This document shows positions 21,246 through 30,139 of a stretch of 39,008 nt of DNA, one piece after another (the first letter of the stretch is position 1; each line of letters opens with the position of its first letter). Position numbers and translations under genes: made by a program. A model generated the notes under the pieces. The model had not been told where the DNA came from. It did not search any database and was given only the letters and a program-made list of their open reading frames with translations. Location of the stretch: positions 1 through 39,008 of IMG/VR virus record IMGVR_UViG_3300050821_008879. One strand, 5' to 3'. The DNA is from a virus.

Positions 21246-22963
21246 TGGCGGACTTCGCTGGTTTCCTCGAGAGTCTGGGGCCCGGGCGGTTGAGCCCGAA
21301 CGGGGAATCGAGCGACGTCACGGGGATGCTCGCGGTCACCGCGCTCTCCGCCAGCATCACGAATAAGGCGCTCGCCGCGACGCGCGGAACGCCTCAGCCG
21401 ACAGTTTCCATCACCCACACGGCAAAGACGGGAACGAACGTCGACCTGTTCGGCGGCCGAATCTTCCATCGCATCCTGATGATTCCGCCCGTGAAGACTT
21501 TGGGCTTCGTTCTCACCGCGACGCAGTTCGCCGCGGAAGTGTGGAACACGTTCCTCGACACGGACCAGGTCCTCACGGCCATCGCCACGACCGGCACGGG
21601 AGGGACCGTCGTGGCGGATCCGTTCGGCGAACCGCTCATTTACGCCGCGCAGGATTCGCGAATCTACCAGGTCACCGTGCCTGGGTCGGGCGACGTGAAC
21701 ATCAATCAGCTCGTCGCGTGGACGTTCCTCTCCGGAGCGCCGGGCGGCTCGCTCACCATCACCGGCTCGCGCATCGCCCTTTTCTCGGTCGCTCCCGACT
21801 GGGACGAGGGAGTCGCCGAATCGATCGAATACCTCACTGACGTCCTGAAGGCGTATTCGGACAACGAGCAGCGGCGCGGGCTTCGCCAACTGCCCAGACG
21901 CGCTCTACGGTTCCGCGCAGCGGCTCTCACAGCCATTAACGCCGCCGGAATGGAGTCCTTGGTGTGGGGGTGGCAGAACCAGCCGTTCGGCGTTCCTTGG
22001 TGGCCTGACGCCTCGGCAATGACCTCTGACACGCCAGCCGGGTCGTTTGTCATCCCCTGCAACACCGTGGACCGCCAGTTCGCGCCCGGGGGGATGTGCT
22101 GCATCTGGCAGAACGAGTACCTGTTCGAGGCGCTGTCGGTCGTGAGCGTCTCCGCCGGCTCGGTCACCGTTTCTTCGCCTACCCAGCTCAACTGGTCCGC
22201 CTCTCCCGCGACGCTCGTCATGCCCGTGTTCCTCGGCCGCATCCCGGACTCGGTCGAGGTAAAGAGGTCGAGCAGCTTCATCGATCAAATCGACCTGCAA
22301 TTCATCGGGGAGGCCATGCAGCAGGCGCCCGGGCCGACGATCTCCCCGACGCAGTACAAGAGCATCGACGTCCTCGAGATCTCGCCGAACTGGGACGCCG
22401 TGCTCAACCGGGTCTACAAGCGCTCCATGGTGACGATCGATCCGAAGGTCGGTCCGATCACCGTCGTGGATAAAGGCGGGAGCGCCATCGTCGGCCAGGA
22501 GTTCCCCTGGTTTCTGAACGGGCACTCGCAGGTGACCGCCTTCCGTGCGTTCGTCCTCCGGCGGTTCGGTCAGCTCAATTCGTTCTGGATCCCGACATGG
22601 GATCAGGACCTCGTCCTTTCGCAGGACGTCGGCGCATCTGACGCCGGCATCGTCATCAGCACGGAGTTTTACTCGCGGTTCTTTTTCCCGAATCCCGCGC
22701 GCCGTTTCATCGCCTTCATTCCGATGGATGGCACGAGCAACGTCTACAGGAAAATCACTTCCTCCGCGGACAACGGCAACGGGACGGAAAGCCTGGTCCT
22801 CGACACGCCGACCGGCAAAGCGTTTCCGGCCGCGACGACGATGATCTCTTTCCTCACGCTCGCGCGCCTCGGATCCGACCGCACTGAAATCGAGTGGATG
22901 AATTCCGATCTCGCGCAAGCAAATCTGCAGCTCGAGGAGCTGCCGAGGGAGCTGCCATCATGA
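21245..22963 (+). CDS. Minor tail protein, distal-tail type
   Basis: 572 residues, located between the tail fibre-like pair and the gpL-like gene. A mixed beta protein with an N-terminal G-R-I-F-H-R-I section, a central basic stretch (Q-R-R-G-L-R-Q-L-P-R-R-A-L-R-F), and a C-terminal half with E-F-P-W-F-L-N-G-H, F-R-A-F-V-L-R-R-F-G-Q-L-N-S-F-W-I-P-T-W. This last pattern is shared with large tail-tip proteins of many siphophages and is likely part of the distal ring or hub. The stop overlaps the gpL-like start. Confidence 0.65.
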   Translation: MADFAGFLESLGPGRLSPNGESSDVTGMLAVTALSASITNKALAATRGTPQPTVSITHTAKTGTNVDLFGGRIFHRILMIPPVKTLGFVLTATQFAAEVWNTFLDTDQVLTAIATTGTGGTVVADPFGEPLIYAAQDSRIYQVTVPGSGDVNINQLVAWTFLSGAPGGSLTITGSRIALFSVAPDWDEGVAESIEYLTDVLKAYSDNEQRRGLRQLPRRALRFRAAALTAINAAGMESLVWGWQNQPFGVPWWPDASAMTSDTPAGSFVIPCNTVDRQFAPGGMCCIWQNEYLFEALSVVSVSAGSVTVSSPTQLNWSASPATLVMPVFLGRIPDSVEVKRSSSFIDQIDLQFIGEAMQQAPGPTISPTQYKSIDVLEISPNWDAVLNRVYKRSMVTIDPKVGPITVVDKGGSAIVGQEFPWFLNGHSQVTAFRAFVLRRFGQLNSFWIPTWDQDLVLSQDVGASDAGIVISTEFYSRFFFPNPARRFIAFIPMDGTSNVYRKITSSADNGNGTESLVLDTPTGKAFPAATTMISFLTLARLGSDRTEIEWMNSDLAQANLQLEELPRELPS

Positions 22964-23757
22964 GCTATGACGCACAGGAACAAGCCGGCTCAGGAGTCGA
23001 GCCCTATGAGCTGTACCTGTTTCAGGGCACGGGAATTTTCTTCGCGCTGACGAGCGCCGACGTCGCGATCACCTACCTCGGAAACAATTTCGTTCCCTCG
23101 ACGATTTCGCGCAGCGAGTCCGAGCAGTCGAACGAGGTCGTTTCCGGGCAGATGAAAATCTACATCAACAAAGATCATCCTCTCGCGAGCCTGCTCCTAC
23201 CGTATCTGCCTTCGTCGCCGATCGCCATCACGGTTTATGGCTCGCACTACGCGGACACCGAGACGGTCGTGCTTTTCACCGGGACCGTGGCGTCAGCGCG
23301 CTTCACCGACCAGTGCGAGCTGACCTGTAATTCCGATCAGTACTTGCTGCAGCGGAAAATTCCGCAGCAGCTCTACCAGGCGCCGTGCGCTCACGTTTTT
23401 GGAGACGTGGGATGCGGAATCGAGCTCATCGATCACACCTACGCGGGAACAATCGCAACGATCGATTCGACCGGCACGGTTTTGACGGTCACCGGGTTCG
23501 GTTCGCTTCCGGATTCGCTCACGGGCGGGTACCTCCGCCGCGGGAATGACGTCCGGATGATCGTCGCGAACACCGGGACGAGCGTCACGCTGCTCTCGCC
23601 CATCCCTGGCCTGCAGGTGGGGAACTCCGTCCTCGGCATCGCCGGCTGCCAGCTCACATTCGCGGCGTGCGAGGCTTACGACAATACGTTCAATTTTCTG
23701 GGGTTCGATCTCATTCCTGAGATCAACCCATTCGACGGGAGCGCCAGCATCGGCTAG
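22960..23757 (+). CDS. Tail tip protein, gpL/BR0599-like with four cysteines
   Basis: 265 residues, ATG overlapping the previous stop. The C-terminal domain carries C143, C152, C230 and C237 in the pattern A-P-C-A-H-V-F-G-D-V-G-C ... G-C-Q-L-T-F-A-A-C, followed by N-T-F-N-F-L-G-F and P-E-I-N-P-F. This matches the phage BR0599/gpL type, in which four cysteines hold an iron-sulfur cluster in lambda gpL. Two further cysteines (119, 123) lie upstream. It is placed directly before the gpJ-like gene. Cluster binding here is inferred. Confidence 0.8.
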   Translation: MSYDAQEQAGSGVEPYELYLFQGTGIFFALTSADVAITYLGNNFVPSTISRSESEQSNEVVSGQMKIYINKDHPLASLLLPYLPSSPIAITVYGSHYADTETVVLFTGTVASARFTDQCELTCNSDQYLLQRKIPQQLYQAPCAHVFGDVGCGIELIDHTYAGTIATIDSTGTVLTVTGFGSLPDSLTGGYLRRGNDVRMIVANTGTSVTLLSPIPGLQVGNSVLGIAGCQLTFAACEAYDNTFNFLGFDLIPEINPFDGSASIG

Positions 23758-23789
23758 GCGCTTGAGGGAGGTGAGTCTTCTTCTGGCTT

Positions 23790-26780
23790 TTGCTCTTACT
23801 TTTCGTCGCGACGACAGTCGTTGGCGCTTTGCTCTCCCCGCATCCCCAGGGGCCGCAGCCGAGCGCTCTCGGGGATTTCTCTATCCCGACGGCGGAGGAA
23901 GGGCGCGCCATCCCAGTCGTGTACGGGACGGTGAAAATCAAGGGAGGCAACACGGTTTGGTGGGGAGATCTGCTCGTCAAGCCGATCCGCCCATCGGCTC
24001 TAGCCGTGATCTTTTCGTTCGGAGAAGCGAAGGCCACGGGCTTTCAGTACTTCCTCGGCTGCCAGTTCGCGCTTTGCCACGGCGTCGTGGACGCGCTCCT
24101 GGCGATCGAGTCCGACGCGAAAGACATCACCTACTCGACGACGACGATCCTGAACGGCAACGGCTCGGAGAACTATCTGCAGCTCGCCGCCAACAGTCCG
24201 AATCTCTTCGGAGGGATCAAGGTCGCGGGCGGCGGAGGCGGGATCACAGGAACGATCGATTTCTACCGCGGGCAGCCGGGCCAGCAGCCGAACGATTACC
24301 TCAGCCGCGTGCAGGGCCGCGTGGTGCTGAACCAGTCGGGCATAGGCTACACCTATTCCGGAGTAGGGAACGGGACAATCACAGCCGAGTCCGGCGGTCC
24401 TTCGGCGCTGAACGAAACGATTCGCATCACCGCGACTTCCATCGACACGAACGTCTCGCACTCGACGTTTGGAAAAATGCAGTTCAACGTCGTGGGATCC
24501 GTCTCCGGCACGATTCTGGCGACGACCGCGAACACCGACGGCTCGCATCACTGCTTCGCGGACAACGCGTTCTCGGCGCCGCAAATCAACTTCACGATCG
24601 ACACGGGGAGCACGGCGTTCTCGACGGGCGACCAGTTCGTCATCGTCACCCTGCACTCACACATCGCGCCGGCGTATCCGAAGCTCTGCTACGCGGTGTT
24701 CGAGCAGCTTTACCTGGGAACGTCGAACTACATCAAGCCGCTGGCCTTCATCGTGAGGCGCTGCCCGGATCCCTTTGGGCAGGGCGGCTCCGTCGCCAAC
24801 ATCAACGGCGACGCGAACCCAGCGCTCATGATCTACGACCTCTTGACCGATGTGGACTTCGGTCTGGGGATTCCGGCGGCGCGAATCGACACCACGAATT
24901 TTCCGGCAGTGGCCGTCGTACTTGCAGGCGAGGGACTCGGTCTCTCGATGCAGTTCGACACGCAGGCGAGCGCCGACAATCTCATCGGCGAAATCCTCCG
25001 GCACGTCGACGGCGTGCTGTACACCGATCCCGCGACCGGGCTGTGGACGATCAAGCTCGCGCGCGCCGACTATAATCCGGCGACGGTTCCGGTCCTCACG
25101 GTCGACAATGTTCTCGCGACGCCGGATTTTTCGAGGGGTTCCTGGAGCGAGACGACCAACTACATCAACATCAGGTTCTGCTCGAGGGAGAATAACTACA
25201 ATTCGCGCATGGTCACGGCGTACGACCCGGCGAACATCGCCGTCACGAACGAGCGCCGGCCGCAGACCATCGACTTCATGGGAATTTCGCAGGAAGCGAC
25301 CGCCTCACTCGTCGCGACGCGCGTCCTGAAAACCTTCACCTACCCGCTCTCGAAAATCAGACTCGTGGCGAGCCGCACTGCCTGGCAGTGGCGGCCGGGC
25401 GGCGTGTTCAAGTTCACCTGGACGCCGCTCGGAATCTCTAACCAGATCTTCCGAATCACGCGCATCGGCTACGGGGAACTCGCCAACGGGAAGATCACCA
25501 TCGACGCGGTCGAGGATATTTTTGGGATCAACGAAACGGCGTTCGGCGCTCCGCCGGCTTCGGGATGGGCGAACCCGAACGTCGCTCCGGCGGTCCCGGA
25601 CTACCAGCTGGCGATGGAAAGCCCGTACGCGTTCCAGCAGTCTCAGGACGAGCGCATCACAGTCGGCTGCGTCCGCGGCGATTCGATCAGCAAGGGCTTC
25701 GAGAAATTCGCGGACGAAGCGGGCGGAAGCGCTTACATCTCCTACGACTCGGTCGACGGGTTCATGCCGTCCGGTCTGACGACAGCCGATTACCCCGTCA
25801 ACACGGCCGCGACCGATGCGACCGGCTTCGTTCTTTCGGCGACCGGCGCGCGGGATCTCGGAAATCTCACCAGCACGAACGCCGCCGGTCTCACGAACGG
25901 CTCGCAGCTCCTGATGTTTGCCGACACGGGCGAGATCTGCGCGTGGGAAACGGTGACGTTCAACACCGATGGGACGGTCTCGATCTCGAATGTCATGCGC
26001 GGACTTTTCGACACCGTTCCCGCGGACCATCCCCTCGGCACGCGCGTCGTGTTCTTCCAAACCGGCTACGACTTCCTGAAGTCGACCTCGATTCCCACGG
26101 CCGGCGCAACCGGGCCGACGGGTGCAACAGGCGCGACCGGAGCCACGGGCCCAACGGGTCCGACCGGATCCACGGGAGCGACTGGAGCAACCGGCGCAAC
26201 GGGCGCAGCTGGAGCCACGGGTCCTGCTGGTCCGACGGGTCCTGCTGGTCCCACAGGCCCGACCGGAGCAACAGGAGCGACCGGCGCGGCCGGCGCCACA
26301 GGTCCCGCAGGGCCGACAGGTCCGACCGGCGCGACGGGGGCAACCGGCGCGACGGGTCCAACAGGTCCCCAAGGCCCTGCAGGAACTATCGCCTCGCGCG
26401 GGAACGTCACCATCACCACGGCGTCTCTCGCGAACAACGCGAACGAGCAGGGGTTCGTGACGATCGGCAAATCGTTCGCCATCGTCAAACTCACGGCTAC
26501 CTGTGCATGCCGCGTGAGGCTCTATTCGACCGTCGCTCAGGCGAACGCGGACATTGGAAGGCCCGCGACTTCGAGCCCGGTCCTCGGCACGCCGCACGGC
26601 GTGATCATGGACTTCGTTCTGAATTCCTTCACCGGGCTCAGCTTCATCGCTTCGCCGGAGGTGTACGGTGCGAACGTGGAGACGTCCGTTTCGTCTTCGA
26701 TTTCTTACACGGTGATGAACCTCAGCGGAGTCACGCAATCCGTCGGCGTGACGCTGACGGCGAAAATTGAGGAGGCTTAG
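23790..26780 (+). CDS. Tail tip receptor-binding protein, gpJ-like, with collagen-like stalk
   Basis: 996 residues from TTG 23790, the first standard start in this frame. The frame is open from 23775 and continues a hydrophobic N-terminus, so the true start is uncertain. Residues about 25-110 ([29 protein letters not shown]) and the middle are the phage tail-tip hub family. Residues about 190-285 are an inserted GNGTI-type module. Residues about 772-865 are 31 G-X-Y triplets. The C-terminal 130 residues are a compact beta domain probably contacting the host receptor. Confidence 0.88.
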   Translation: MLLLFVATTVVGALLSPHPQGPQPSALGDFSIPTAEEGRAIPVVYGTVKIKGGNTVWWGDLLVKPIRPSALAVIFSFGEAKATGFQYFLGCQFALCHGVVDALLAIESDAKDITYSTTTILNGNGSENYLQLAANSPNLFGGIKVAGGGGGITGTIDFYRGQPGQQPNDYLSRVQGRVVLNQSGIGYTYSGVGNGTITAESGGPSALNETIRITATSIDTNVSHSTFGKMQFNVVGSVSGTILATTANTDGSHHCFADNAFSAPQINFTIDTGSTAFSTGDQFVIVTLHSHIAPAYPKLCYAVFEQLYLGTSNYIKPLAFIVRRCPDPFGQGGSVANINGDANPALMIYDLLTDVDFGLGIPAARIDTTNFPAVAVVLAGEGLGLSMQFDTQASADNLIGEILRHVDGVLYTDPATGLWTIKLARADYNPATVPVLTVDNVLATPDFSRGSWSETTNYINIRFCSRENNYNSRMVTAYDPANIAVTNERRPQTIDFMGISQEATASLVATRVLKTFTYPLSKIRLVASRTAWQWRPGGVFKFTWTPLGISNQIFRITRIGYGELANGKITIDAVEDIFGINETAFGAPPASGWANPNVAPAVPDYQLAMESPYAFQQSQDERITVGCVRGDSISKGFEKFADEAGGSAYISYDSVDGFMPSGLTTADYPVNTAATDATGFVLSATGARDLGNLTSTNAAGLTNGSQLLMFADTGEICAWETVTFNTDGTVSISNVMRGLFDTVPADHPLGTRVVFFQTGYDFLKSTSIPTAGATGPTGATGATGATGPTGPTGSTGATGATGATGAAGATGPAGPTGPAGPTGPTGATGATGAAGATGPAGPTGPTGATGATGATGPTGPQGPAGTIASRGNVTITTASLANNANEQGFVTIGKSFAIVKLTATCACRVRLYSTVAQANADIGRPATSSPVLGTPHGVIMDFVLNSFTGLSFIASPEVYGANVETSVSSSISYTVMNLSGVTQSVGVTLTAKIEEA
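26103..26381 (+). repeat. Collagen-like G-X-Y tandem repeat region
   Basis: 31 uninterrupted triplets coding [12 protein letters not shown] and similar. At DNA level they form short imperfect repeats such as GGTCCTGCTGGTCC. Such triple-helical stalks make trimeric phage fibres. The number of triplets is prone to change by slippage or recombination. Confidence 0.9.
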
Positions 26781-26783
26781 AAA

Positions 26784-27902
26784 ATGGCAACGCAGAGTCT
26801 TTCGACCATGGCACCGATCAGCGATACGCTCGCTCACTTTCAGGCGTGGGCCGAGCCGATCTCTTCGTTCATGGCGACCGCCGGATGGATCCAGACGAAC
26901 GACACGGGACAGGTCGTGTGGACCGCGACGGTGCTGACGCTCACGCAGGCCACGGTCAGCGGCGGAAACGCGGTCTACAATTTTTCAAGCTACACGGGAC
27001 CTGCTCCGCGCATCGGGATGTCCGTCACCGTGTCCGGCTTTACGAACGCAGGAAACAACCTCACTGCGACGATCACCGCTCTGACCGGAACGACCAGCGG
27101 AACCTTCACCGTCGTGAACGGCAGCGCGGTCAACGAGACGCATGCGGGATCAGCCACGACGACCGCTCAGGCTTCCGTTCCTTCGACTAGCAGTTACGTT
27201 TATGAAATCTGGACGAGCGCTGACGCCGCTTCCTCGACGAACCCCATTTACCTGAAGCTGGAGTATGGGCAGGGCTCGACCTCGAACAGCTTTTCCTTCG
27301 CTATCACCGCAGCGACGGGAACGGGCGGCGCGGGCACTCTGACAGGGAACGTGTCCACGAGGATTGTCCACACCGTGATTTCGAGCTCAGCGACGACCTT
27401 CCAGAGCGTGTTTTCAGGTTCGACCGGCCGGCTTACGATGATGTGTTTTTACACCGCCAGCACTACCGCCTGGGCCTTTTTTGTGGGGATCGAGAGGTCC
27501 CACGATTCCTCAGGCAACGACACGGACAACTATTTCACCGTGCTGGCCAATTTTTCCATTTCGGGGAACCGCAACGTCTCTCAGCAAACGGTTTTCAAGC
27601 CCGCAAACGGCGGCGTTCTGACGGCGGAGACCGAGTTCGTCTCCGCGCTCACCACGGTTTCGAGCGGCGTCGTGGGAACGACTGTCGCGATGGGGCCCTG
27701 CTTCCCGGTCGTGGGCAAGCTGGACAATCCGATCATGGCCTGCGCGTTCGCCAAGGGCGGCGACATCGTCGAGGCCGCCACGGTCTCGATTTCTTACTAT
27801 GGAGGCAGCCACACCTACTACTGCACAAAGGCCAACCAAGCGTGGACGGGCCTTCCTCGGAATTCGGGAACCTCGAACGGTTTCCTCATGAGGTACGAGT
27901 AA
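26784..27902 (+). CDS. Tail fibre/tip protein with inserted TGPAP module
   Basis: 372 residues, ATG after TTGAGGAGGC. The N-terminal helix region (I-S-D-T-L-A-H-F-Q-A-W-A-E-P-I-S-S-F-M-A-T-A-G-W) and V-V-W ... Y-V-Y-E-I-W belong to the same broad tail protein type as 20256-21245. Residues about 48-129 are a beta module (Y-N-F-S-S-Y-T-G-P-A-P-R-I-G-M, S-G-F-T-N-A-G-N-N, G-T-F-T, V-N-E) also found in the connector protein at 8313, sitting between those two halves. The remainder is serine/threonine-rich beta structure. Likely tail-tip, role unknown. Confidence 0.65.
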   Translation: MATQSLSTMAPISDTLAHFQAWAEPISSFMATAGWIQTNDTGQVVWTATVLTLTQATVSGGNAVYNFSSYTGPAPRIGMSVTVSGFTNAGNNLTATITALTGTTSGTFTVVNGSAVNETHAGSATTTAQASVPSTSSYVYEIWTSADAASSTNPIYLKLEYGQGSTSNSFSFAITAATGTGGAGTLTGNVSTRIVHTVISSSATTFQSVFSGSTGRLTMMCFYTASTTAWAFFVGIERSHDSSGNDTDNYFTVLANFSISGNRNVSQQTVFKPANGGVLTAETEFVSALTTVSSGVVGTTVAMGPCFPVVGKLDNPIMACAFAKGGDIVEAATVSISYYGGSHTYYCTKANQAWTGLPRNSGTSNGFLMRYE

Positions 27903-27905
27903 CCC

Positions 27906-28118
27906 GTGGCAACTCCGACACTTTACGATCCCTCGACAGAGATGACGCCGCCCTTGCCCGGCGTAATCTTCGATCCAGGAAGCACGAACATCGGCGTCGC
28001 CTGTTCGATCACTTCGCTGTGGGATACGACGATGCCGTTCAGCATCGGCTGCATCCTCGCCGGCGTCGTGAGTAACACCACGGGCCAGGGCCAGATTTAT
28101 CCCACGGGGAGAAACTGA
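27906..28118 (+). CDS. Hypothetical tail-region protein, 70 aa
   Basis: GTG 27906, only 3 bases after the previous stop. Proline- and threonine-rich with two cysteines (about residues 33 and 49). Its TGA overlaps the next ATG (TGATG). No family is recognised. By position it is likely a tail accessory or a small receptor-binding component. Confidence 0.6.
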   Translation: MATPTLYDPSTEMTPPLPGVIFDPGSTNIGVACSITSLWDTTMPFSIGCILAGVVSNTTGQGQIYPTGRN

Positions 28119-28570
28119 TGTCGGTCAACATCAAGCTCGCGCCGTATTCGCTCACCGCCGAGGTGCCCATCGCGTCGCTCTCGCCGGTCTCTGTCACCTA
28201 TGCCAGCCGCGCGCAGCTCCCTTATCCGCCTGGGAACGTGAGGGTCAACGGCGCGGCTTTTCCGTCGACGACGTCGGGCGACGCGGTCATCACCTGGAAC
28301 CATCGGTATCGGCTCGGTCCGTTCATCGTGGCGCAGGACGCGGCCGACGTCGCTGGAGGTCCGGAAGGGAACTACACGCTCGTTATCGTGATCAACGGCG
28401 TGACGATTCGCACGGTCACCGGGATCACGGGAAAGACGTACACCTACACTCGCGCGCAAAGGCTCATCGATAACTCGAATGCCAGTCTTCCGACGTCGAT
28501 CACGATCACTCCCGTCAACGGGAGCCTGGTCGGAACGCCGCGGACTCTGACGTTCGTCATGGGGCCGTAA
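28118..28570 (+). CDS. Fibronectin type III-like tail protein, 150 aa
   Basis: 150 residues dominated by one fibronectin III/Ig-like beta sandwich (L-P-Y-P-P-G-N-V-R-V-N-G, D-A-V-I-T-W-N-H-R, Y-T-L-V-I, Y-T-Y-T). The same segment, with the R-Y-R-L after the tryptophan strand, is usually a C-terminal piece of larger tail-tip proteins in related phages, so it may be a split-off part of such a protein. It probably helps the virion bind cell-surface sugars. Confidence 0.72.
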   Translation: MSVNIKLAPYSLTAEVPIASLSPVSVTYASRAQLPYPPGNVRVNGAAFPSTTSGDAVITWNHRYRLGPFIVAQDAADVAGGPEGNYTLVIVINGVTIRTVTGITGKTYTYTRAQRLIDNSNASLPTSITITPVNGSLVGTPRTLTFVMGP

Positions 28571-28586
28571 GCCCGGGGGTGTCCAA

Positions 28587-28871
28587 GTGAACGGACGAAA
28601 AAAGGCGGAGGAGACGCCGGAAGGTCGCATCGCCGCAGTCGCCGAGTCGCTGCGGCGCGAGTTCGAGAAGGCGTACCGAGAGCGAGGGAACGACGGACCG
28701 ACGGAGCCGGACTACGCGGATTTCAGGGAAGCGCTCCGTCCGTACATTCACCGGGAGATGGTTGTCTTCGCCATCAAGCGGGTGAGGAAAAGTTCGGCGA
28801 AGGCTCTCACCGACATCGTGAAAGAGCTGGCCGAGGAGCTGAGGCAGTGGGAAATCCAGATCAAGGATTGA
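28587..28871 (+). CDS. Hypothetical helical protein, 94 aa
   Basis: GTG 28587 after GGGGGTGTCCAA (weak site). Entirely charged helices: R-I-A-A-V-A-E-S-L-R-R-E-F-E-K at the N-terminus and a C-terminal helix A-L-T-D-I-V-K-E-L-A-E-E-L-R-Q-W. It stands between tail and lysis genes. No function is recognised. Confidence 0.65.
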   Translation: MNGRKKAEETPEGRIAAVAESLRREFEKAYRERGNDGPTEPDYADFREALRPYIHREMVVFAIKRVRKSSAKALTDIVKELAEELRQWEIQIKD

Positions 28872-28875
28872 CCGC

Positions 28876-29079
28876 GTGAGCCAGGTAATCATGTGGGTCA
28901 TCGGCGTCGTCTTCGGCGCCGGCGGCGCGCTCGCCGTGCTTCGCCGCATGGGTCGCGACCTGAACGGTGTCGGCGGCCGGCAGCGCAGGTTCGAGAAGAA
29001 CCTGGTCCTCGTCCTGATGGTGATCACGGAGAAACGTGAGGACCGCATGTTCCTCGCGCAATTTTTGAAGGACCCTTAA
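28876..29079 (+). CDS. Small membrane protein, 67 aa
   Basis: GTG 28876, 4 bases after the previous stop. Residues about 3-22 are a membrane helix (V-I-M-W-V-I-G-V-V-F-G-A-G-G-A-L-A-V-L), followed by a basic loop and a hydrophobic-amphipathic C-terminal helix. It lies two bases before the endolysin gene. A holin or antiholin role is possible from size and place, but the sequence alone does not show it. Confidence 0.6.
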   Translation: MSQVIMWVIGVVFGAGGALAVLRRMGRDLNGVGGRQRRFEKNLVLVLMVITEKREDRMFLAQFLKDP

Positions 29080-29081
29080 CC

Positions 29082-29669
29082 ATGAATTTTCCGCTGAGTG
29101 TCGACACGATCTCCGCAATCCTTGGACCCTATGGTCCGATCGATTCCGTCCGCGCGAACTGGCCGCTAGTCGAAGCGGCGCTCGACGCCGCCGGAATCTA
29201 TTCCGATCTGACGGCCGTCGGCGTGATCTCAACGATCGCGGTCGAGACCGGCTGCTTTTCGCCGATCAAGGAACGCGGCGGTCCGGCGTATCTGACCGAC
29301 GTCTACGAAAACAGGAAAGACCTCGGCAACGATCAACCGGGCGACGGCGCGAAGTTCCGCGGGCGCGGGTTCGTCCAGATCACCGGCAGGTGGGACTACG
29401 ACCATTTCGGAACCGAGACCGGGCACGACCTGGTAGGGAATCCGGATCTCGCGCTCGACCCGGCCATCGCCGCCGACATCCTCGCGCTGTTCTTCAAGGA
29501 GCGCCACATCCCCTATTTCGCGGACGCGAAAAATTGGGCGATGGTCCGCAAGCGCGTTGACGGCGGACTGAATGGCTGGCCACGTTTTTCGGACGCGGTG
29601 ACGAAGCTGCTCGCCGCGCTGAATCTAAACCCGGCAGCGGCCGGGATTTCACAGGAGGCAAAGATATGA
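29082..29669 (+). CDS. Endolysin, glycoside hydrolase family 19
   Basis: 195 residues of chitinase-like GH19 fold, which cleaves the glycan strands of peptidoglycan at lysis. The catalytic glutamate is E55 (V-E-T-G-C-F) with the second acid E64 (K-E-R-G-G). The hallmark G-R-G-F-V-Q-I-T-G-R is at 94-103 and N-P-D-L-A at about 120. It has no signal peptide, so it needs a holin. ATG is 2 bases after the upstream stop, and its own stop overlaps the next ATG. Single-domain length is normal for phage GH19 enzymes. Confidence 0.95.
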   Translation: MNFPLSVDTISAILGPYGPIDSVRANWPLVEAALDAAGIYSDLTAVGVISTIAVETGCFSPIKERGGPAYLTDVYENRKDLGNDQPGDGAKFRGRGFVQITGRWDYDHFGTETGHDLVGNPDLALDPAIAADILALFFKERHIPYFADAKNWAMVRKRVDGGLNGWPRFSDAVTKLLAALNLNPAAAGISQEAKI

Positions 29670-29875
29670 CTCACTTGCTCATCATCGGTCTGGCAGCCGT
29701 CGGAGGAATCTGCGTCGGAGCTATTTTGCACGCCTACTTCGCGAAGGAAGCGGCTGCTTCGAAGACCGAGGTCCAGAGCTGGGCCGAAGAAATCAGGAAA
29801 GCGCTGGCCGCCGATGCCGCGTCGGTCAGAGGCAGGATGGAAACGCTCGTCGCAAAACTCGAAGCCAAACTATAG
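29666..29875 (+). CDS. Small membrane protein with coiled coil, 69 aa
   Basis: ATG overlaps the endolysin stop (ATGA). Residues 3-24 form a membrane helix (L-L-I-I-G-L-A-A-V-G-G-I-C-V-G-A-I-L). Residues 30-69 form a charged coiled-coil-like helix. The form, N-terminal anchor with periplasmic or cytoplasmic helix, fits a lysis accessory (spanin-like or holin partner). Not decisive. Confidence 0.6.
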   Translation: MTHLLIIGLAAVGGICVGAILHAYFAKEAAASKTEVQSWAEEIRKALAADAASVRGRMETLVAKLEAKL

Positions 29876-29884
29876 AGGCGCCCG

Positions 29885-30139
29885 ATGTCCTGGCTTCGCG
29901 ATGCAGCGCACAAGATCCTGCAGATCACCCACGGGAGGACGACGGCGTTCTTCATCGCGTTTTTCATTTCTGGAAACGTGCTCGCCTACCTGGACAAGCT
30001 CGGCACGACCTACGTGTATTTCATGGGAACGCTCGGCGGTCTCGTCCTCGGTCATTCCGTGAAGGAGGACCTTATCGAACTGAAAAACCGGGCGGCAGGT
30101 GGGCCGCCTCCCGAAAGGAGTCCGGATGCTGACCATTAG
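29885..30139 (+). CDS. Putative holin, 84 aa, two membrane segments
   Basis: ATG after GAGGCGCCCG. Two hydrophobic segments (A-F-F-I-A-F-F-I-S-G-N-V-L-A and Y-V-Y-F-M-G-T-L-G-G-L-V-L-G) are joined by a short turn, with a basic N-terminus and a charged tail. This small phage membrane protein type is common next to endolysins and is the best holin candidate here. It overlaps the next gene by 14 bases. Confidence 0.58.
   Translation: MSWLRDAAHKILQITHGRTTAFFIAFFISGNVLAYLDKLGTTYVYFMGTLGGLVLGHSVKEDLIELKNRAAGGPPPERSPDADH

Noticed and set aside
26103-26381. Short tandem DNA repeats considered as a CRISPR array
   Set aside because: Repeats are 9-18 bases, contiguous, in frame and encode collagen-like triplets. 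There are no spacers of uniform length and no cas genes.
25305-26837. Minus-strand frame of about 510 codons with C-G-T and R-S-C-rich repeats
   Set aside because: It is the antisense of the collagen-like repeat region. The repeats come from the G-X-Y codons.
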